DNA of 64,000 nt from Lepus europaeus (GCF_033115175.1 NC_084850.1:1116001-1180000), one strand, 5' to 3'. Counted from the first letter of the stretch, positions 28,406-41,617 are shown. Notes: generated by a model from the letters alone, not told the origin. Program-made: numbers and translations.

Positions 28406-29660
28406 CTGGGAGGAAGCGTTCTTCACTGAGCACTCCACACGTCCTGGGCACCCTCTCCCGCCTGCCCCTCCCCCAACCACCAGTGCATGATGGGTCTGTG
28501 GCCCTCGCTTCTCTGCAGACATAGCCAGCCCCGGGGCAAGCAAGAGGTGGCAGCGACCAGTGTGAGCAGGAGGCAGCCAGCACACAGGATGCCAGACGGT
28601 GCCTCTGGGGGTAGCGGTGGGAAGTAGCAGAGCTGGAGGGCAAAGCCCTTGAGGGCTGCCCTGGGCCACGGCTGCCGGGACTTCTGGGCTGGGGGCCAGG
28701 GGCTGCAGTGAGCGAGGGAGGGTCTGGGTCTCATGCGTTCCTTGCTGCAGGAAGGGAAGACTGTCCTTTGAGGCCAGGGGCGGGATCAGCTCTGAGCGGG
28801 GGTCTGGGCTGGCGGGGGCGCAGCGCCGTTCCCCGCTCCCCACCCTGCTCCTTCCTGAGGCCTGGGCGTCCTCCCCTGGACACCCGCCTCCTCCGGGACT
28901 GACCTGCAGAGCCTGCAGCTTCCAGCTCTGCTCCTGCCCTTCCTTTGTGCCTCTAGCCCGGCCCCTGGAGGGGCCCTGTGAGGAGCAGGCTGCCGCCTGG
29001 GTGGCGGGCAGGGTCAGGCTTGCTGGAGACCCCCCAGGATGAGGGAGGCAGCAAGGTGGGGGTGGAGCGGAAGCTGCCCTGCCCGAGCCTGCCCCCAGCA
29101 CCCACCTCTGCCTGCCTCCTGCCTCCTGGTTCAGACACTGCCCTGGCCTCTCCTACCACCCTCACCTACCCTGAGCCCTCTCCCACCCTCGGCAAAGTCC
29201 CAGCTTTTGTCCCTGCCTCATTTTCCCATCTGTTCAATGCTCAGCCCATCTGAGCGGCAGGCCCAGTCCACAGGGTGAGGGGGCAGGGGGCTCAGCTGGC
29301 TGCTGGGGCCTGCAGCTTCAGAGTCTTCGCCACCAGCAGGCTGGGGGCTTGAGGCCAGGCTTGGCTGGGTCTTGGGGTCTCGGCACAAGCACTGTACCTC
29401 CGGATCCCATCAATGCCAAGGCTGTTTCTCCGGGGCCCTGGAGAGGCCTCGGCATGTGGCTTGCCCCAGTCCCCAGCTGGCCCCCTACCCCCGGACAGAG
29501 GGGCCCCTGCAGAGGCTCCAACTGCCCCCCCAGGCTGGCTCGGGGCGAGTGGGGCTGCCCCGGGGAGCCCCCGGGTGTTGGCCGAAGCTTAGGTAGAAGG
29601 AGCCGTGCTCGCCTACCCGGATGGTGATTCCCTTCTTCTTCCCCTCAGCTGGCAATCTCC

Positions 29661-29690
29661 AGGGCAGGGCAGGGCAGGGCAGGGCAGGGT
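29661..29690. repeat. Short (GGGCA) tandem repeat
   Basis: About five to six copies of GGGCA/AGGGC occur in tandem within BGN intron 1. Confidence 0.8.
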
Positions 29691-31839
29691 CTCCTGTGCC
29701 CCTGCCTAGTTGCCGCTGGATGGCGAAGCGCTGGAAGAAGGAGGAGAGGCCAAGGCGGAGAGGAGACGCAGTATGGGAGCGAGTGAGGAGAGGCCGGCCC
29801 GCACCGCCCCTGCCAAAGCCACTACCTCCCAGGGGAATGAGTCAGGGCTGGAAGGCCGCGGGGCCCTGAGAGGCTCTGCGATTTGCAGCCCACCTGGATG
29901 GGTGGGGGTGGGCTGGGCTGGGCTGGGCTGCCAGGTGCATGGGAGACTGCAGGGAAGGGCCAGTGCGGGCAGGCCTTTTGCAGCCTGCCCGGGGCGGGGG
30001 CGGCCTGGAGGTCTCCACAGGACACCCCTCCCCGAGGCCTCAAGTCTCTTGGGATGACCGGGAGCTGGGGCTCCCCCTGGGCACTCTGGGAAGGTGGGCA
30101 GCCTGCTAGCACGCTGCGAGGCCAGCCAGGGCAAGACTGGAGGAGCTCATCAGAGCCTCCCTGGGAGCTGGGGCTGTGGAGGACGTGTGGCAGTAGCCCA
30201 AGTCCAGTGTCCTTGTCATGAACCTGGGTGTCCCCAAGGGGCTGAGAGGGGTCCAGGGCAGAGGCTGGCTCTCTGCCTACCTCTGAGTTCCAGCTCTGGC
30301 TCACCCTGAGGGCGGAGGGAAGCTGAAGGCAAGGCTTGGCCAGGTTTCCACGACTCCTAGCTGGTGGGGTGGGGGCCGGCCGGGCTTCCCAGTAAAGGTT
30401 TCCTTTCCCCTTAGACACTGAGCCAGCAGGAGGTGGCAAGAGACGCCAGCAGGGCCAGAGGGAGCTGGGGGAGCCCAGGGGGCACAAGCACTGGCCCCAT
30501 TTTGTGGATGGAAAAACTGAGGCCCGGAGCGAGGAGCTGACTTGCTACGACTCCGTCAGCTTGAGACTTGGAGCCCAGCTTTGGGGATTGCAGGCCTGGA
30601 ACTTCCTGCCTAGGAACTTCCTGGCCTCAGCCCTGCCCTGCCTCCACCCTGGCCTTCAGCAATGGGGGTGCTGGTGGGTCTTCGGGCCTGGTTGGCTCAG
30701 AGAGGATGAGGTGGTAGCTTAGGGACACTGCCCTAGCCTTAGTTTCTGCCTACACCTCACACTGAGCCCCAATCCCGCCACGTGTACACACACACACACA
30801 CACTGGGACACCCACACCCTGCAATCACTTTTTTCCTTCCTTGGTCTTCCGGGATGTGTCCCCAAGGACTCAGGAGCGCCTTGAGCCTCATCAAAATGTG
30901 CCCTGAGCTTGCTGGAAGCCGCCTACTTAGAGCAAAGGAAAGAAGTGGCCCTGGCGGCCGCAGGTGTGAGTAAGGGCAGAGGCCGGGCCTCCTGGAGCCT
31001 CGGAGCCGCCTCAATAGGGCCCTCCTTGTCTGGGCCTCTGAAAGCCAGTGCAGTTCTGCAGGCTGATCGCTCCAGGTTACAGCCCAACAAGACGTGCTGG
31101 CAGCCTCGGAGAACACGCAGGGGCCGTGCCAGGCATTCAGGCCAGGCCAAGGGCGGCGGGAGCAGGGTTTGAGGTCTGGCGGCTCCTGGGAGCTCGTCTG
31201 CAGATGTGCGCTGGCAGCTGCGCGGACGTGGACGCCCTGCTCGTAACCTGACCTGACCTCTGACACACGTGCTGCCTTCCCCCGACCCTGCCAGGCCTCT
31301 GGGCCTGCAAGGCTGGGAGACAAGTGACGCTGCCCCATCTCCCTCTCTCCCCTTTGCCTACCAAAGTCTTCTGGGCCCAGCTTCAAGTAGCAGAGGGGTG
31401 CCCGGGCCCTGCGTGCCACCCCACCATGCCCCAGAAGGCTCTGTACTTGTGTGTGTCTGCACTGGTGGAGAGGGGTGGAGACCTGGAGGCCACCCCCCCC
31501 CATCTGCATGCTGGCCGCCCCCTGGACCCACGGCCATTGCAAGGGAGGCAGACGCCCCAGCTCCTCCTGGCTGTGGCCCTGGCACTGCTGGGTAACCAGA
31601 CAGAGCACTGGAGAAGCAGGCTGGACCTGGAAGTGGTTTCCTGGTCCCCCTGCACTTGGGCCGTGTGCTCTCCCTTCTTCTCCCATTTCCTGGCCCCCAC
31701 TCACCATGTTCTAGACTCTTCCAGGAAGAGGGAGGGTGCTGTCACCTCCCAAGGGTGGGGTAGGGACTCAAGCGATTTCTTTACCTGACCCTACCTCTAC
31801 GCTGTTGACCATAAGAAAGAAGCTATGATCTGAACACCT

Positions 31840-31925
31840 GACGAAGGGGTACACCAGGGCGCAGAGAGGTTACCCAGAACTCTTGTCCAAGGCCACACAG
31901 GGAGGAAGTGGCGGAGCTGGGACTC
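31840..31925 (-). repeat. MIR SINE-like fragment
   Basis: 'ccaaggccacacagggagg' with the following 'ggagctgggactcc' is the reverse complement of the MIR core, diverged. Confidence 0.55.
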
Positions 31926-32366
31926 CACTGTGCATCTGTCTGCCTGCCTGCCGAGCGAGGACAGCGGCCAGGCATCTGGAAGGCTGGGGAGCCTTCCCTT
32001 TCCTGGGCCCGGGGTTTCCCAGCACCCTCCTCTGTGCTGGCTTTTACTCTCTGCCAGGGGTTCTGGCTGGGGTGGGACCCAGCCCTCTTTAGCCAGCTGG
32101 AGAAGCCCTGGAGGTGAGGCCTCCCAGAGCTACCGGGGCTCCTATGGGTGCGTGCCTTCCTGCAGTCAGGAAGCCCCCGATGCCCATGGGAAGGTGTTCA
32201 AGGCCAAGCAGGGGCGCTCTGTCCCTCCCCTTCAAGTCTCACTTCTGCTCATGAAGTTCCCGATCCCGGTGCCACCCAGGCCTCTGCCTGCTATATTCCC
32301 TTGGCCAGAGACCAGAGAGCTGGCAGCTTGTGAGGGAGAAGCAGGGGCAGGTTCAAGAGTCACCCA

Positions 32367-32706
32367 GGGGCCTGCACTGTGGTGTAGCTGGTAAAGCGGG
32401 TCACCTGCAGTGCCGGCATTCCATATGGGCGCCAGTTCTAGTCCCGGCTACCCACTTCTGAGCCAGCTCTCTGCCACAGCCTGGGAAAGTGGTGGAAGAT
32501 GGCCTAAGCCCTTGGGCCCCTGCATCCACATGGGAGACCCAGAAGAAGCTCCTGGCTTCGGATTGGCACAGCTCCGGCCATTGCGGTCAATTGGGGAGTG
32601 AACCAGCAGATGAAAGACTCTCTCTCTCTCTCTCGCTCTCGCTCTCTTTGTCTCTCCTTCTCTCTCTGTGTAACTGTGACTTTCATATCAATAAATAATT
32701 TTTTTT
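32367..32706 (+). repeat. Lagomorph CSINE, first of tandem pair
   Basis: 'gtggtgtagctggtaaagcg', 'ctgcagtgccggcattccat' and 'cccttgggcccctgcatcca' are followed by a CT microsatellite and an AATAAATAA tail. Flanked by a duplication related to GTCACCCAG. Confidence 0.93.
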
Positions 32707-32722
32707 AAAAAGTGTCACCCAG

Positions 32723-33060
32723 GCCGGCGCCGCGGCTCACTAGGCTAATCCTCCGCCTTGCAGCGCCGGCACACCGGGTTCTAGTCCCGGTCGGGGCACC
32801 GATCCTGTCCCGGTTGCCCCTCTTCCAGGCCAGCTCTCTGCTGTGGCCAGGGAGTGCAGTGGAGGATGGCCCAAGTGCTTGGGCCCTGCACCCCATGGGA
32901 GACCAGGAGAAGCACCTGGCTCCTGCCATTGGATTAGCGCGGTGCGCCGGCCGCAGCGCACCTACCGTGGCGGCCATTGGAGGGTGAACCAACGGAAAAG
33001 GAAGACCTTTCTCTCTGTCTCTCTCTCACTGTCCACTCTGCCTGTCCAAAAAAAAAAAAA
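32723..33060 (+). repeat. Lagomorph CSINE2-type SINE, second of tandem pair
   Basis: It starts GCCGGCGCCGCGGCTCACTA, then GGCTAATCCTCCGCCTTGCA, and ends in a pure poly-A tail. It is inserted in the right-hand duplication of the first SINE, giving a third copy of AGTGTCACCCAG at 33,061-33,072. Confidence 0.95.
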
Positions 33061-35442
33061 AGTGTCACCCAGAGTCTTGGCTTGGCCCCTGCCCCATGTC
33101 CTCCAGCTCAGGCCACGCTGGTCTGTGTGCAGAGCTCAGGCTGAAGATGGGGGTGGGGCGAGGCGCAGTAGGAGAGTTTGATAAAAGGAGGCTGGGGAGA
33201 GCCCCAGGGGGTGGACAGCAGGGTTGGGGCTGAGCAGGCGGGCAGCCTGCTGCATGTGGATGACCCGAGGCTGGCGGGCTCTGGGGGAGAAGGTGCCCTA
33301 CACGGCCATCCCAAGGATTATTCTACCCCAGAGCAGTGAGGAGAGTGGGGGAAGAAGGCAAATGCAGGGGCAGGAGGAGATGGGGTGGTTCCCAGGAGCC
33401 TGGGGGCCTGGAAGTGGGGCAGGAGGCCCCCGGGAGCCGTCTGGCTGGGGGCACCAGTTGTGAGAAGGAACCTGCCCACCTGCAGGGAAGGCTGGGACGC
33501 TGGTTCTTCCTGCTGGGCTGGAGAAAGGCTCAGCCATGCCCACCCAGCACCCCACGGCCCACAGCAGCGTGCCCCGGAAGAGCCCCCATCACCTTCCACC
33601 AATGGGCCACAGAGTGTGTAGGGATGGCTGGTCAGCCTGGAAGCAGAAGGAAGGTCAGCGTGGGCCTAGGAAGACCTTTGTCAAGGTCACAGGTGTTGTG
33701 GTGGGCAAGGAAGGTGACAGGCTGGTGGACGGGCTTGGAGCAGTGCAGGGGGTGGAGGCCGGGGGGCTGCCTCCCTGGAATGCGTGGGACCAAGGACAAG
33801 GGCCTCCTGGGGCAGGCCCCTGCACAAGGTGAAGGAGGGCCAGTGCTGAGTGGGCCCAGGAAACCCAGGAGACAGGGACGGGGTCCTGTACTGGCCCCAG
33901 CCATGCAGAGATCATGGCGACCACTGCAATGCCATGGACAACACCCCTTCCTCCCATCCTTCCCCACTTGCAACCCTCCAGCTGTTATAAGTCAATGCCC
34001 GTGACTGCCCCTGCAGAGAACAAGCTGGCATGGGACTGGGCCAGAGTGTTCATGGCCGCTGGGATCCAGGGGGCTGAAAGAAAGGCCAGGGGTGCTCCCA
34101 CGACAGGCCAGCCCCCGCCCCCCATGCCCCACTGCTCCAAGCCTGCTCCCGCTGCCCAGTCCTGGCGGCTCAGTGGCAGCCCTGGGTCTTCCTTCCCAGC
34201 AGCCATACATGGGCATGTTACACACCAAGGTGCCCCTTGCTTGTGCACCAGCTCTCCTTAGAGGCGGCTGGCACTGGAGGTGCTCACCTACCCCCCTGGA
34301 TGCGGGTCCCCCAGGAGCCTCCCTGGTCCTGAGGGAGCCTGTGAGCATCTCCAGCTTGTGTCAGTACAGGGCGGAGAGCTGGCAGGCCAGGGAGGGGTGA
34401 GGGCAGAGGCAGGAGCCCGCACCCGGTGGGCGGGAGTCGCTTGATTGCTCAGGAGAGGGGGCTTCCTGCTCCTGTTCCGCAGAACTGGGCAGGACAACCC
34501 TCACTAGCCAGAGGCCAGGCATGCGGGCAGTCAACTTGGGGTGCTCCCTCCCCCAACCTTCCAGGGCGCTCAGGGGACACCCGGACAGCTCCATTCTCCT
34601 TCTCCTGGGCCCTGCTCCCCTCCTCCGATCATTCTGCATTCCAGTCTAAGGGGGTTCTGGGGGACAGACAGGACTGAGCTACTCAGGCAACCCTACTCAG
34701 GGCCCCTGCCCACCAGGCTCCATGGACCCACACCCCGTTCAGGGGGAAGTAGAGGCAGGGCATTGGCCTGTGAGCGAGCCAGAAGCATCTGGGCAGGGTG
34801 CCTGGGGCGTGCCTGGGAAACCAAGTCTCGCAGTCCGTGCCAAGCACGAGCCGCAGGCAGTCGGGGCTGCTTCTGAGCATTGAGCTCAGCGGGTGCCCAG
34901 AGGCCCGTGCTGGCCTGAGCCGGGCGCAAAGCCCCAGGGCGGGGAAGGCGCCAGGCCCAGCGAGGCTGGCACAGTTGAGGGCGCCCCTGGGGCTTGCAAG
35001 GAAGGGCAAGGTCATTGGCAGAGGTGGGGTGCTAGCCACGCAGCCATGCCTCGGTGATGCTCCCGGGAGACAGACTGGAGGGGACAGAGTAAGGTCAGAG
35101 TGCAGAGGCAAGGGTGGGATGAGGGAAGGCACCTGGGAGGGGGGGCGGGGGAAAAGAGGCGGAAACGGGATGAGGACCAGCGGAGCCCGCAGGGTGGCGG
35201 TGATGGGGCAGGGACCGTGAGCCTGCAGCGGATGCCTTGGATATCTGTGGGTACCCTGGGGTCGGGAGAAGGCACTGGGGGTGGTAGAGCCTGGAACCCT
35301 GGGGACAACAGGTAGCAGCGCTGGCGGCAGTACGGGACTAGCAGGAGGCAACAGGGCAGGACTGAGGCAGCTGAGACAGCTTGAGGCCATTGTGGGGACA
35401 GTGGGGACAGTGTGGAGCTGGCGCAGGGTTGGGGGGCCCTAC

Positions 35443-35610
35443 CTGGGGAGGGGAAGTGGCCAGGCGCAGGCCGGCTAGGTGGCGGGCTGGGATGTCAGGC
35501 TGTCCGCACTTCCGTCCGTCGGGGTGGGGGGGGCCGACCGAGAGCAGCTGCTCGCTCCTGGGCAGTTGGTGGAGAGAGGGAGGCAGAGGCGGCAGGAGCT
35601 GAGGCTAAAG
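35443..35610 (-). other. BGN: BGN non-coding exon 1
   Basis: The minus strand reads GAGCAGCTGCTCTCGGTCGG, later GCCCGCCACCTAGCCGGCC and CCCTCCCCAG|GTAGGG, closely resembling the human biglycan leader exon as I remember it. The donor border at 35,443/35,442 is firm. The 5' border is an estimate; the human-like start would be near 35,553-35,610. Confidence 0.75.
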
Positions 35611-35800
35611 GCTGGGCGGGCGGGCCGACAGGGAGGGGACGCGGGGAGGGGGCGGGGAGGGAGGCAAGGAGGGAGGGGGCCGGAGGGCGGGCCGGAGGGA
35701 GGGGGTAAGCTTCCCGCCCCCCTGGCAGCTTCAAAGGGAGCAATTTTCTCGTAGACGGCTGGGCTAGCTGCGCCCCTCCCCTCCCCCGCTCCCCAGCCCC
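35560..35800 (-). promoter_or_regulatory. BGN: BGN promoter region, TATA-less, GC-box rich
   Basis: Upstream of exon 1 the minus strand is a pyrimidine-rich, GC-box-rich stretch (CCCCGCCC, CCCTCC repeats) without TATA. This agrees with the TATA-less, Sp1-dependent promoter known for human biglycan. Confidence 0.65.
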
Positions 35801-37239
35801 CTCCCCCGGGCGCACACTCACACTCACTCACACAAGGGCCTAGCGTCAAACTTTCCACTGCCCAGATGGGGACACTGAGGCGCTTGCTGGAGACCTGCCA
35901 GGCAGAGGAAAGAAGCCGAGGGGGAGGTGGCCTCGGGGTGCTAGGCCAGTGAACGGGCCCTGGAACTCTGTCCTACGCCCGCCCAGAACCTGCGGCCACT
36001 GGGGCCTGAACAAGGAGGTGGCTTCGCTGGGATCAGAGAAGGAGCTGGTGTGGATTTCTGGAAGGGCTTGATCTAGGCTCCTGGGTGCTCTGTACCTCCC
36101 TTCCCTTCCTTCTTTCCCTCCCTCCCATCCAGCCTTTCTTTCCAGTTGCTCTCTGTGAAAGCAGGAGGGAAGCCTGGGAGAGGCTGTGAGCGGGAAAGCG
36201 CATTCCGAGAAGAGGCGCCCAGCGAGTCACCGAGTCACCGTTCTTGCTCAATCCCGCAGGTCCCCTAGGGCGAGGAGGAGGACGAGCTCACCGCTCTGTG
36301 GGTGGCACTTCCTCTGTGCTGACTGCGGCACTGGTCACTTACAGGAGGTAACAGGGTTAGGCCGCCAAGCCTCAGAGCTTCCTGATGGCCCCAGGGAGTC
36401 CCGCTCCCCTGCAGCTAGGGGCCCCGGGTCCTCACGTCCTCACACCTCCTCCCTGTCCGGGGGTGGCTCCATCCCGCCAGAGCAGCTGCTGAGCCAGGGC
36501 TCGGAAGGAGTGAGAAACCCCAGTAGGGCGCCACACTGAGGCCAGGAAAACTGGGCATGGACTGGGGGGGGGGGGAGGAGAAAAAGGCAAAGGGGCGGAG
36601 GGGGACCCCCAGGGGGCTCTGCCTACCTGGCATGGCGTGAGGTCTGAAATAGCACAGGCCGGGGCCAGACCCTCTCATAAGGGCCCTGAGGTATGGCTGG
36701 GCACCGTGTCAGCTCAAGGCCCTACTGGGACAGGAAACACGCAATGGCTTAACCAAGTTGTGGTCCTGGAAGAAGCTTCCAGGCCGGACCACGTAGAAGA
36801 GAGAAGGAGCCGCGGTTCCCTCTGGCTCGCACGGTTGGGACCAGGAGGTTGGGAGCACAGACCTCGTGTCTTCCTTTTGCCGCGAGATGTCTCCCGACAC
36901 GTGTGGCAGCAGACAGAACCACGTAGGCACCCTGGAGCCCCGCAGAGCTGCAGCACCGCCACTCGTGGCCACCTGGCCATATCTCTGCTCCTGCCCTGCC
37001 CTGGACTCACAGCCAGGTATCACTCAGGGCTAAGCGTGTTGGTGGGGACCAGGGACACAAAGCCCACAAGGCACTCCGCTCTGTGAGAGCAGCCAGGTGC
37101 AGAGTCGCAGAGTGCTTTGTCCCATTCAGAGGAAATGGCCAGGCCAGGCCCGTCCATAGGAGACTGAGAGGAGAGAGGAGATGGGTGGGAATGGGTGGGA
37201 ATGGGAGGGGTCGGGGGGGCGGGGCTAGCGAAAGGTCTG

Positions 37240-37438
37240 TGTTTTCTTGCTGAGGGATGAAAATGTTCTAAAAGTGACCTTGGGGATGGCTGCAGCTCTG
37301 TGAAGATCCTAAAGGAGATTGTATGGTGCAAAAGAGCCTCACAAAGTTCATGGAGAATGGAATTTAGAGAAATGCAGATCTTGAAATCCATGCATGCATA
37401 TGGGGATGCAAAGTAGGTCTCAAAAAAAAAAAAAAAAA
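37240..37438 (+). repeat. L1-type LINE 3'-end fragment(s) with A-tail
   Basis: 'gatgaaaatgttctaaaagt' and 'ggctgcagctctgtgaagat' match the old L1 3'UTR. The following stretch up to 17-18 adenines may be a second, younger truncated copy. Confidence 0.5.
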
Positions 37439-38249
37439 GCAGTGTTGCAAAAGGAAAAGCTCTCAGAAGGCATCCAGCTGCCCACACATGCTTACCTGAG
37501 GAGCCCTTCGCTGTGCGCAGTGCCACCTGCTCCTGGGGGCTGGGGCCTTAGGCGCTGGATCACTCTGGCCTTGGCCCGCAGTCAGGTTTTGCAGCAGGAG
37601 CCCCAGGAGGCAGACTGTGGCACGAGCAGGGGACTGTCTGTTCTTGTGTCTTGCCCCTGCAGGGCCACACCTGGGAAGGCTTCCTGAAGGAGGTGACTTG
37701 GAGCAGGGAGCAGCAGAAGCCCTTGCCCGCAGCTGGCTCTCAGGACTCCAACATGCACCAGGCATGTTCCTGGAGGGGCTTGGGGGCGATGATAAGGTGA
37801 TACCCCCGGCCACCCCACACAGGACCAGGAAGCACCGGATACACTTGGGAGTGCTTCCTTGAAGGCGGGGGATGCATCTGGGCGATCCTTGCATAAATAC
37901 GGTTCTCATGCCTGGAAGGTTCTGTGTCTGTGGTTTGTAGTCTGCAATAAGCCGTAACTGCACGCTCGCTCCCAGGCCCACTGAGTCACTGGGCCTGCCT
38001 CCTTAATTTGGGGGTCACTCCCACACCAGCCAGGGAGCACCTCGGTTCTTGGGTCTCCCCCCACGCAGTGCAGGAAGCATCTAGACCCCAGCTGAAGTGC
38101 AGGGGAACAGAGCACCCTCGCTGGCTAGAGGGGTCAGGTGGCTTCCTGCCCTTCTGGCTTCCCCAAAGGGGGAGGAGGCAGGCGGGGGGGGGGAGCGTGG
38201 GGGGGGCAGCAAGGCAGGAAGGAAGAGCAGGCATTTCCGGAGGCCCCCA

Positions 38250-38282
38250 GGGCTCCCAAGGAGGAGGAGGAGGAGGAGGAGG
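38250..38282. repeat. (GGA) trinucleotide repeat
   Basis: A run of GGAGGA units follows two long G-runs at 38,185-38,212. Confidence 0.8.
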
Positions 38283-41200
38283 CCAGAGCACAGCTGTCTC
38301 AGCTCTCTAGGAGCAGGGGGTGGGGGCGGTAGAGCGGGGCTCCTCCAGCATGGCGGCCGGCCAGCGTGTGCAACTCTGGGACAAGCCTCTGGAGCCCAAG
38401 CTGGGACACTTCCCACCCGCCTCTCAGCCCCGTCAGGCTTCGGGGAAAGTTTCGGACTCCGTGCTCAGAGCAGCCAGCCTCACCCAGCCCTCCCGCAGGC
38501 AGCTGCTGGCAGATGGGTGGGTGTGAGGCATAGGCCTGTGCCTTGGAGTCCCACGGAGGGAAGGGCTGCAGGGAGGGCACGCCCCTCCCTGGGGTGTCCG
38601 AGTGCAGCCAGCTGCCACTCCCTTGGCCTGTGTGTGCAGAAGGACCCTGTGTCAGCTGCAGCCTGTCCCCCCACAGCTGGCTTGCAGCTGTTTGTGCCCT
38701 GGCTTCAAAGCGGGTCCTCTAGGCGTCAGCCCCCAGGCTCTCAGGCCCTGTCCCGCAGGGCCTCCCTCCCCATCAGAGAGTGTGTTGGGCCAGCCCAGAG
38801 CCAGGGGTCTCTCTCATGAGCATACCCTGATGCCTCAGTTTCCCGGACTCATCCTCAGCCAGGCCACTTCTTGAGTTGAGTGGCCATGCCCAGAGCGCCC
38901 CAAGATTCCAGGTGCTGCTTCTGGGCCCTCACTCCCAGCCTGCCGGTTTTGTCCACCCCCATGGGGACTGGGCAGGGCCAGCGTGGGCAGAGCTGTGGCA
39001 CAGCACTGGGCATTAGGGGGACCATCAGAGTACAGGGAGCGGGGCATCTGGGAAGGAGCCTTTTGCCGTTATGCCGGAGAGATAGCTGAGCTGGTGCTGA
39101 GTGGGCCGAACTTCCACTTTCTGGAAGCTTCCTGGTGCCGGATGGCCGAGGCGTGGCTGGTGAAAGCTGGCACTCTCCATGCCAAGAGCTTTTTTTGACC
39201 TTCCCCTGAGGACATAATCACACAGCATCTCTCCCCTCTGGGCCACCAGGGCTGTAATTTCAGGGCCCGCGGGGGGCTACGCAGAGGTCCAGCCTGCATC
39301 TAGCTATCTTTAGCAAGGCGTGGTCTGGGGCGTGGCCAGAGCAGGGTGAGTGGACAGGGGCTGTGTCATGGGGAGGCCTCTGTGGCCAGCCTTCAAAGTC
39401 AAGGAGACGGATGCAGGCCATGATGTGCCCAGGGATCCTGAGCCTCAACTCTGGCCCTCAGCGGTGATCCGATCAGATCCCTGGCAGAGGCCAGCACTTA
39501 GCCCGAGGGCCAGATAGTCTAGCCAGTGTGTCTTGGGTTGTCCCTGTGTGGCTGCCACGGCGGAAGGAGCTTGAGTGAAGCTTGCCTACCGTATAAGGCA
39601 GGAGAGAAGACTCAGAACAGGAGGCAGGGAGGCCAGAGACAAGCAGATGGACTGGAGAATTTGCAGACCACTGGACTCACTGTGGGACGGGGGTCAGGCG
39701 AAGGGGAGCAGAGGAGCAAGGTCCTACTGTGGTCCCCAGCAGGGGACACAGGCCCAACCCCAAGGGGCACTTGGCTCCCCAGCCCTTCTCCACCCCTTGT
39801 GAGTCACTCATGCAGCGACCCTAGAAGAGCACATTGGAGCAGCTGCCGGCGGGAGCATGGACACAGGGTGTCAGGGGAAATACCTGGGGAAGTTCCTTTT
39901 GGTGCGGGGCCCCTCCTCATCCCCGCGGGCCTGCCAGTGCTGGGACCACTGAGGAGCCCCAAGCCTCCAGCGCTCTGGGGAACCTACTTGTGCTGAAAAG
40001 CATGCCCTTGACCGAGCCACGCCCCCGGCTCTGGGCAGCCCCAGCTCACAATGGCACGGTGATGCGAAGCCTGCTCACCCCCTTTGCCCAGCTCCTGAGT
40101 GCCTGCGAGGTTACCTGATGCCTGGCTACACCTGCTTTATGGGTCGCAGCCCAGGTGGTGACCCCAAAAGCCCCTGAGGAAAAATGCCCCGATTCTACCC
40201 CCTCTGCCAAGCTGTTTCTTGTCTAAGAAGAGAAGTGAACCCGGGGAACCCCCTGTGGGCTGCCTGGCCTCTGCCTGCCCCTACCCTGTGGGGGCCCCCC
40301 TCGCCCTTCTCCCTGCCACGTGGCCAGGGGAGGGCCTGGGGCCAGGCTGCTTGACAAGCAGTGGCCTCCTTAGCTCCTTCACTCAGTGGATGTGAGATGG
40401 GGAGGGGATGGGGGGAGCTCTTGCAGCCTGCCCTTCCCGTACTGCCTGGAGCCCAGCCTAAGGGACCGTGAGGAGGGTGGGGGCTGGAGGGTGCCTGCAG
40501 CACGAGGGGCGGGGGCTGGGCCCCTGAGGAGGGGTCGTGAGAGCTGGGAAAGCTAGTGCGGGCTGTTGACCTCTGACCCAGCCCAAACAGGAAGTGCCCT
40601 ATCTGGTGGCCCGGGCCTGGGAGGAGAAGGAATGCAGGGACCAGTCCAAAGCAAACACTCCACCAGCTTCCCAGGCCTCTCCCCACCCCCTGCCACAGTC
40701 TGGTCCTGTCTCCACGGAGAACTTGGGGCGGAGGTAGGGGGATGGGGGAATCGGCGCGGGCTAGGAGCAAGCAAGGCCGTTCTCAGGCCCGGATCCTGGC
40801 CCGAGCTGGTGGCGGGGCGAGGTCTCTGTGATGGGCATCTTTGGCTCTTCCTCCTTCACTCCAGCCAGCTCCAGTAGGCCTCAAGACAGGGTCTGCTCCC
40901 TTCCTCCTGTCGCGTCCTGCCTGCCTGTCATCCGGCTGTGTCCCTGCCCCTAGACCACCATAAGCCCCCACTCTCCCAGGGCTCAGGGCTGGGCCCGTCT
41001 TGCCCCTGCCCTGTTCCTCTAGGGCACGGGGCGTGATGGCCCCGAGAGCAGTGCTGGCCCCCTCACAACCGCCCAGTGGCTTCAGGGGGCTACACAGACC
41101 CTGAGTCCCCGCCCAGCACGGCCGGCCAGTCCTGGCTTCTGGGCCCGACAGGGCTGAACCGTCACATGGCGGGGCTCTTGGCACATGATGCGGTCAGCAA

Positions 41201-41611
41201 CTCCGGCCAGGGGCTGCTCGCTGCCGAGTCCCCAGGGCTGGGCCCGCCTGCACAGACCAAGTGCTGTGTCCCTAGGAATTGTTAAGTGGCTGCTAATCCT
41301 TTGCCTCCTCTGGCATCAGCCCATGTGGTGGGGGTGGGGTGTGGATGTGCATGAGGAGGGGACCAGGGTGAGGATTCTGGAACCTGGAATGGAGGGAGGG
41401 GAGGCAAAGTGCTCCCACGGTGGTGCCACCGTGTCACCAGCCCCTGGCTTCACTGCAGCTGTGGGTGGCTTTGGGACAAAGGAGGGAGTGGTGGAGGCTC
41501 TCAGAGAAGCTGTGGGGAGCAGGCCTGTGAAGCCCCTGCTGACAAGGCAAAGTCTAGGGTGTGGCCCAGGAAGTTCATGGGCAATGGAGACCTTGGCTTA
41601 AACAAGATGCG

Positions 41612-41617
41612 TTTATT
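41612..41617 (-). terminator. ECMX: ECMX polyadenylation signal AATAAA
   Basis: A canonical AATAAA lies on the minus strand about 195 bases after the ECMX stop. A transcript end near 41,590-41,600 follows from it. It supports the gene being expressed. Confidence 0.75.

Larger units (their letters stand above)
28406..35442 (-). other. BGN: BGN intron 1
   Basis: This 7-kb intron holds a (GGGCA) short repeat near 29,661-29,690, a CA run near 30,785, MIR-like pieces near 30,490 and 31,840, and the tandem SINE pair at 32,367-33,060. No coding sequence was recognised. Confidence 0.7.
35861..41590. other. BGN-ECMX intergenic region
   Basis: No gene was recognised. It contains an L1-type 3' fragment with an A-tail (37,240-37,438), G-runs and a GGA repeat (38,180-38,282), and otherwise unremarkable GC-rich sequence. 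Confidence 0.55.

Noticed and set aside
38097-38819. A 240-codon plus-strand open frame upstream of BGN
   Set aside because: It runs through G- and GGA-repeats and has no recognisable domain.
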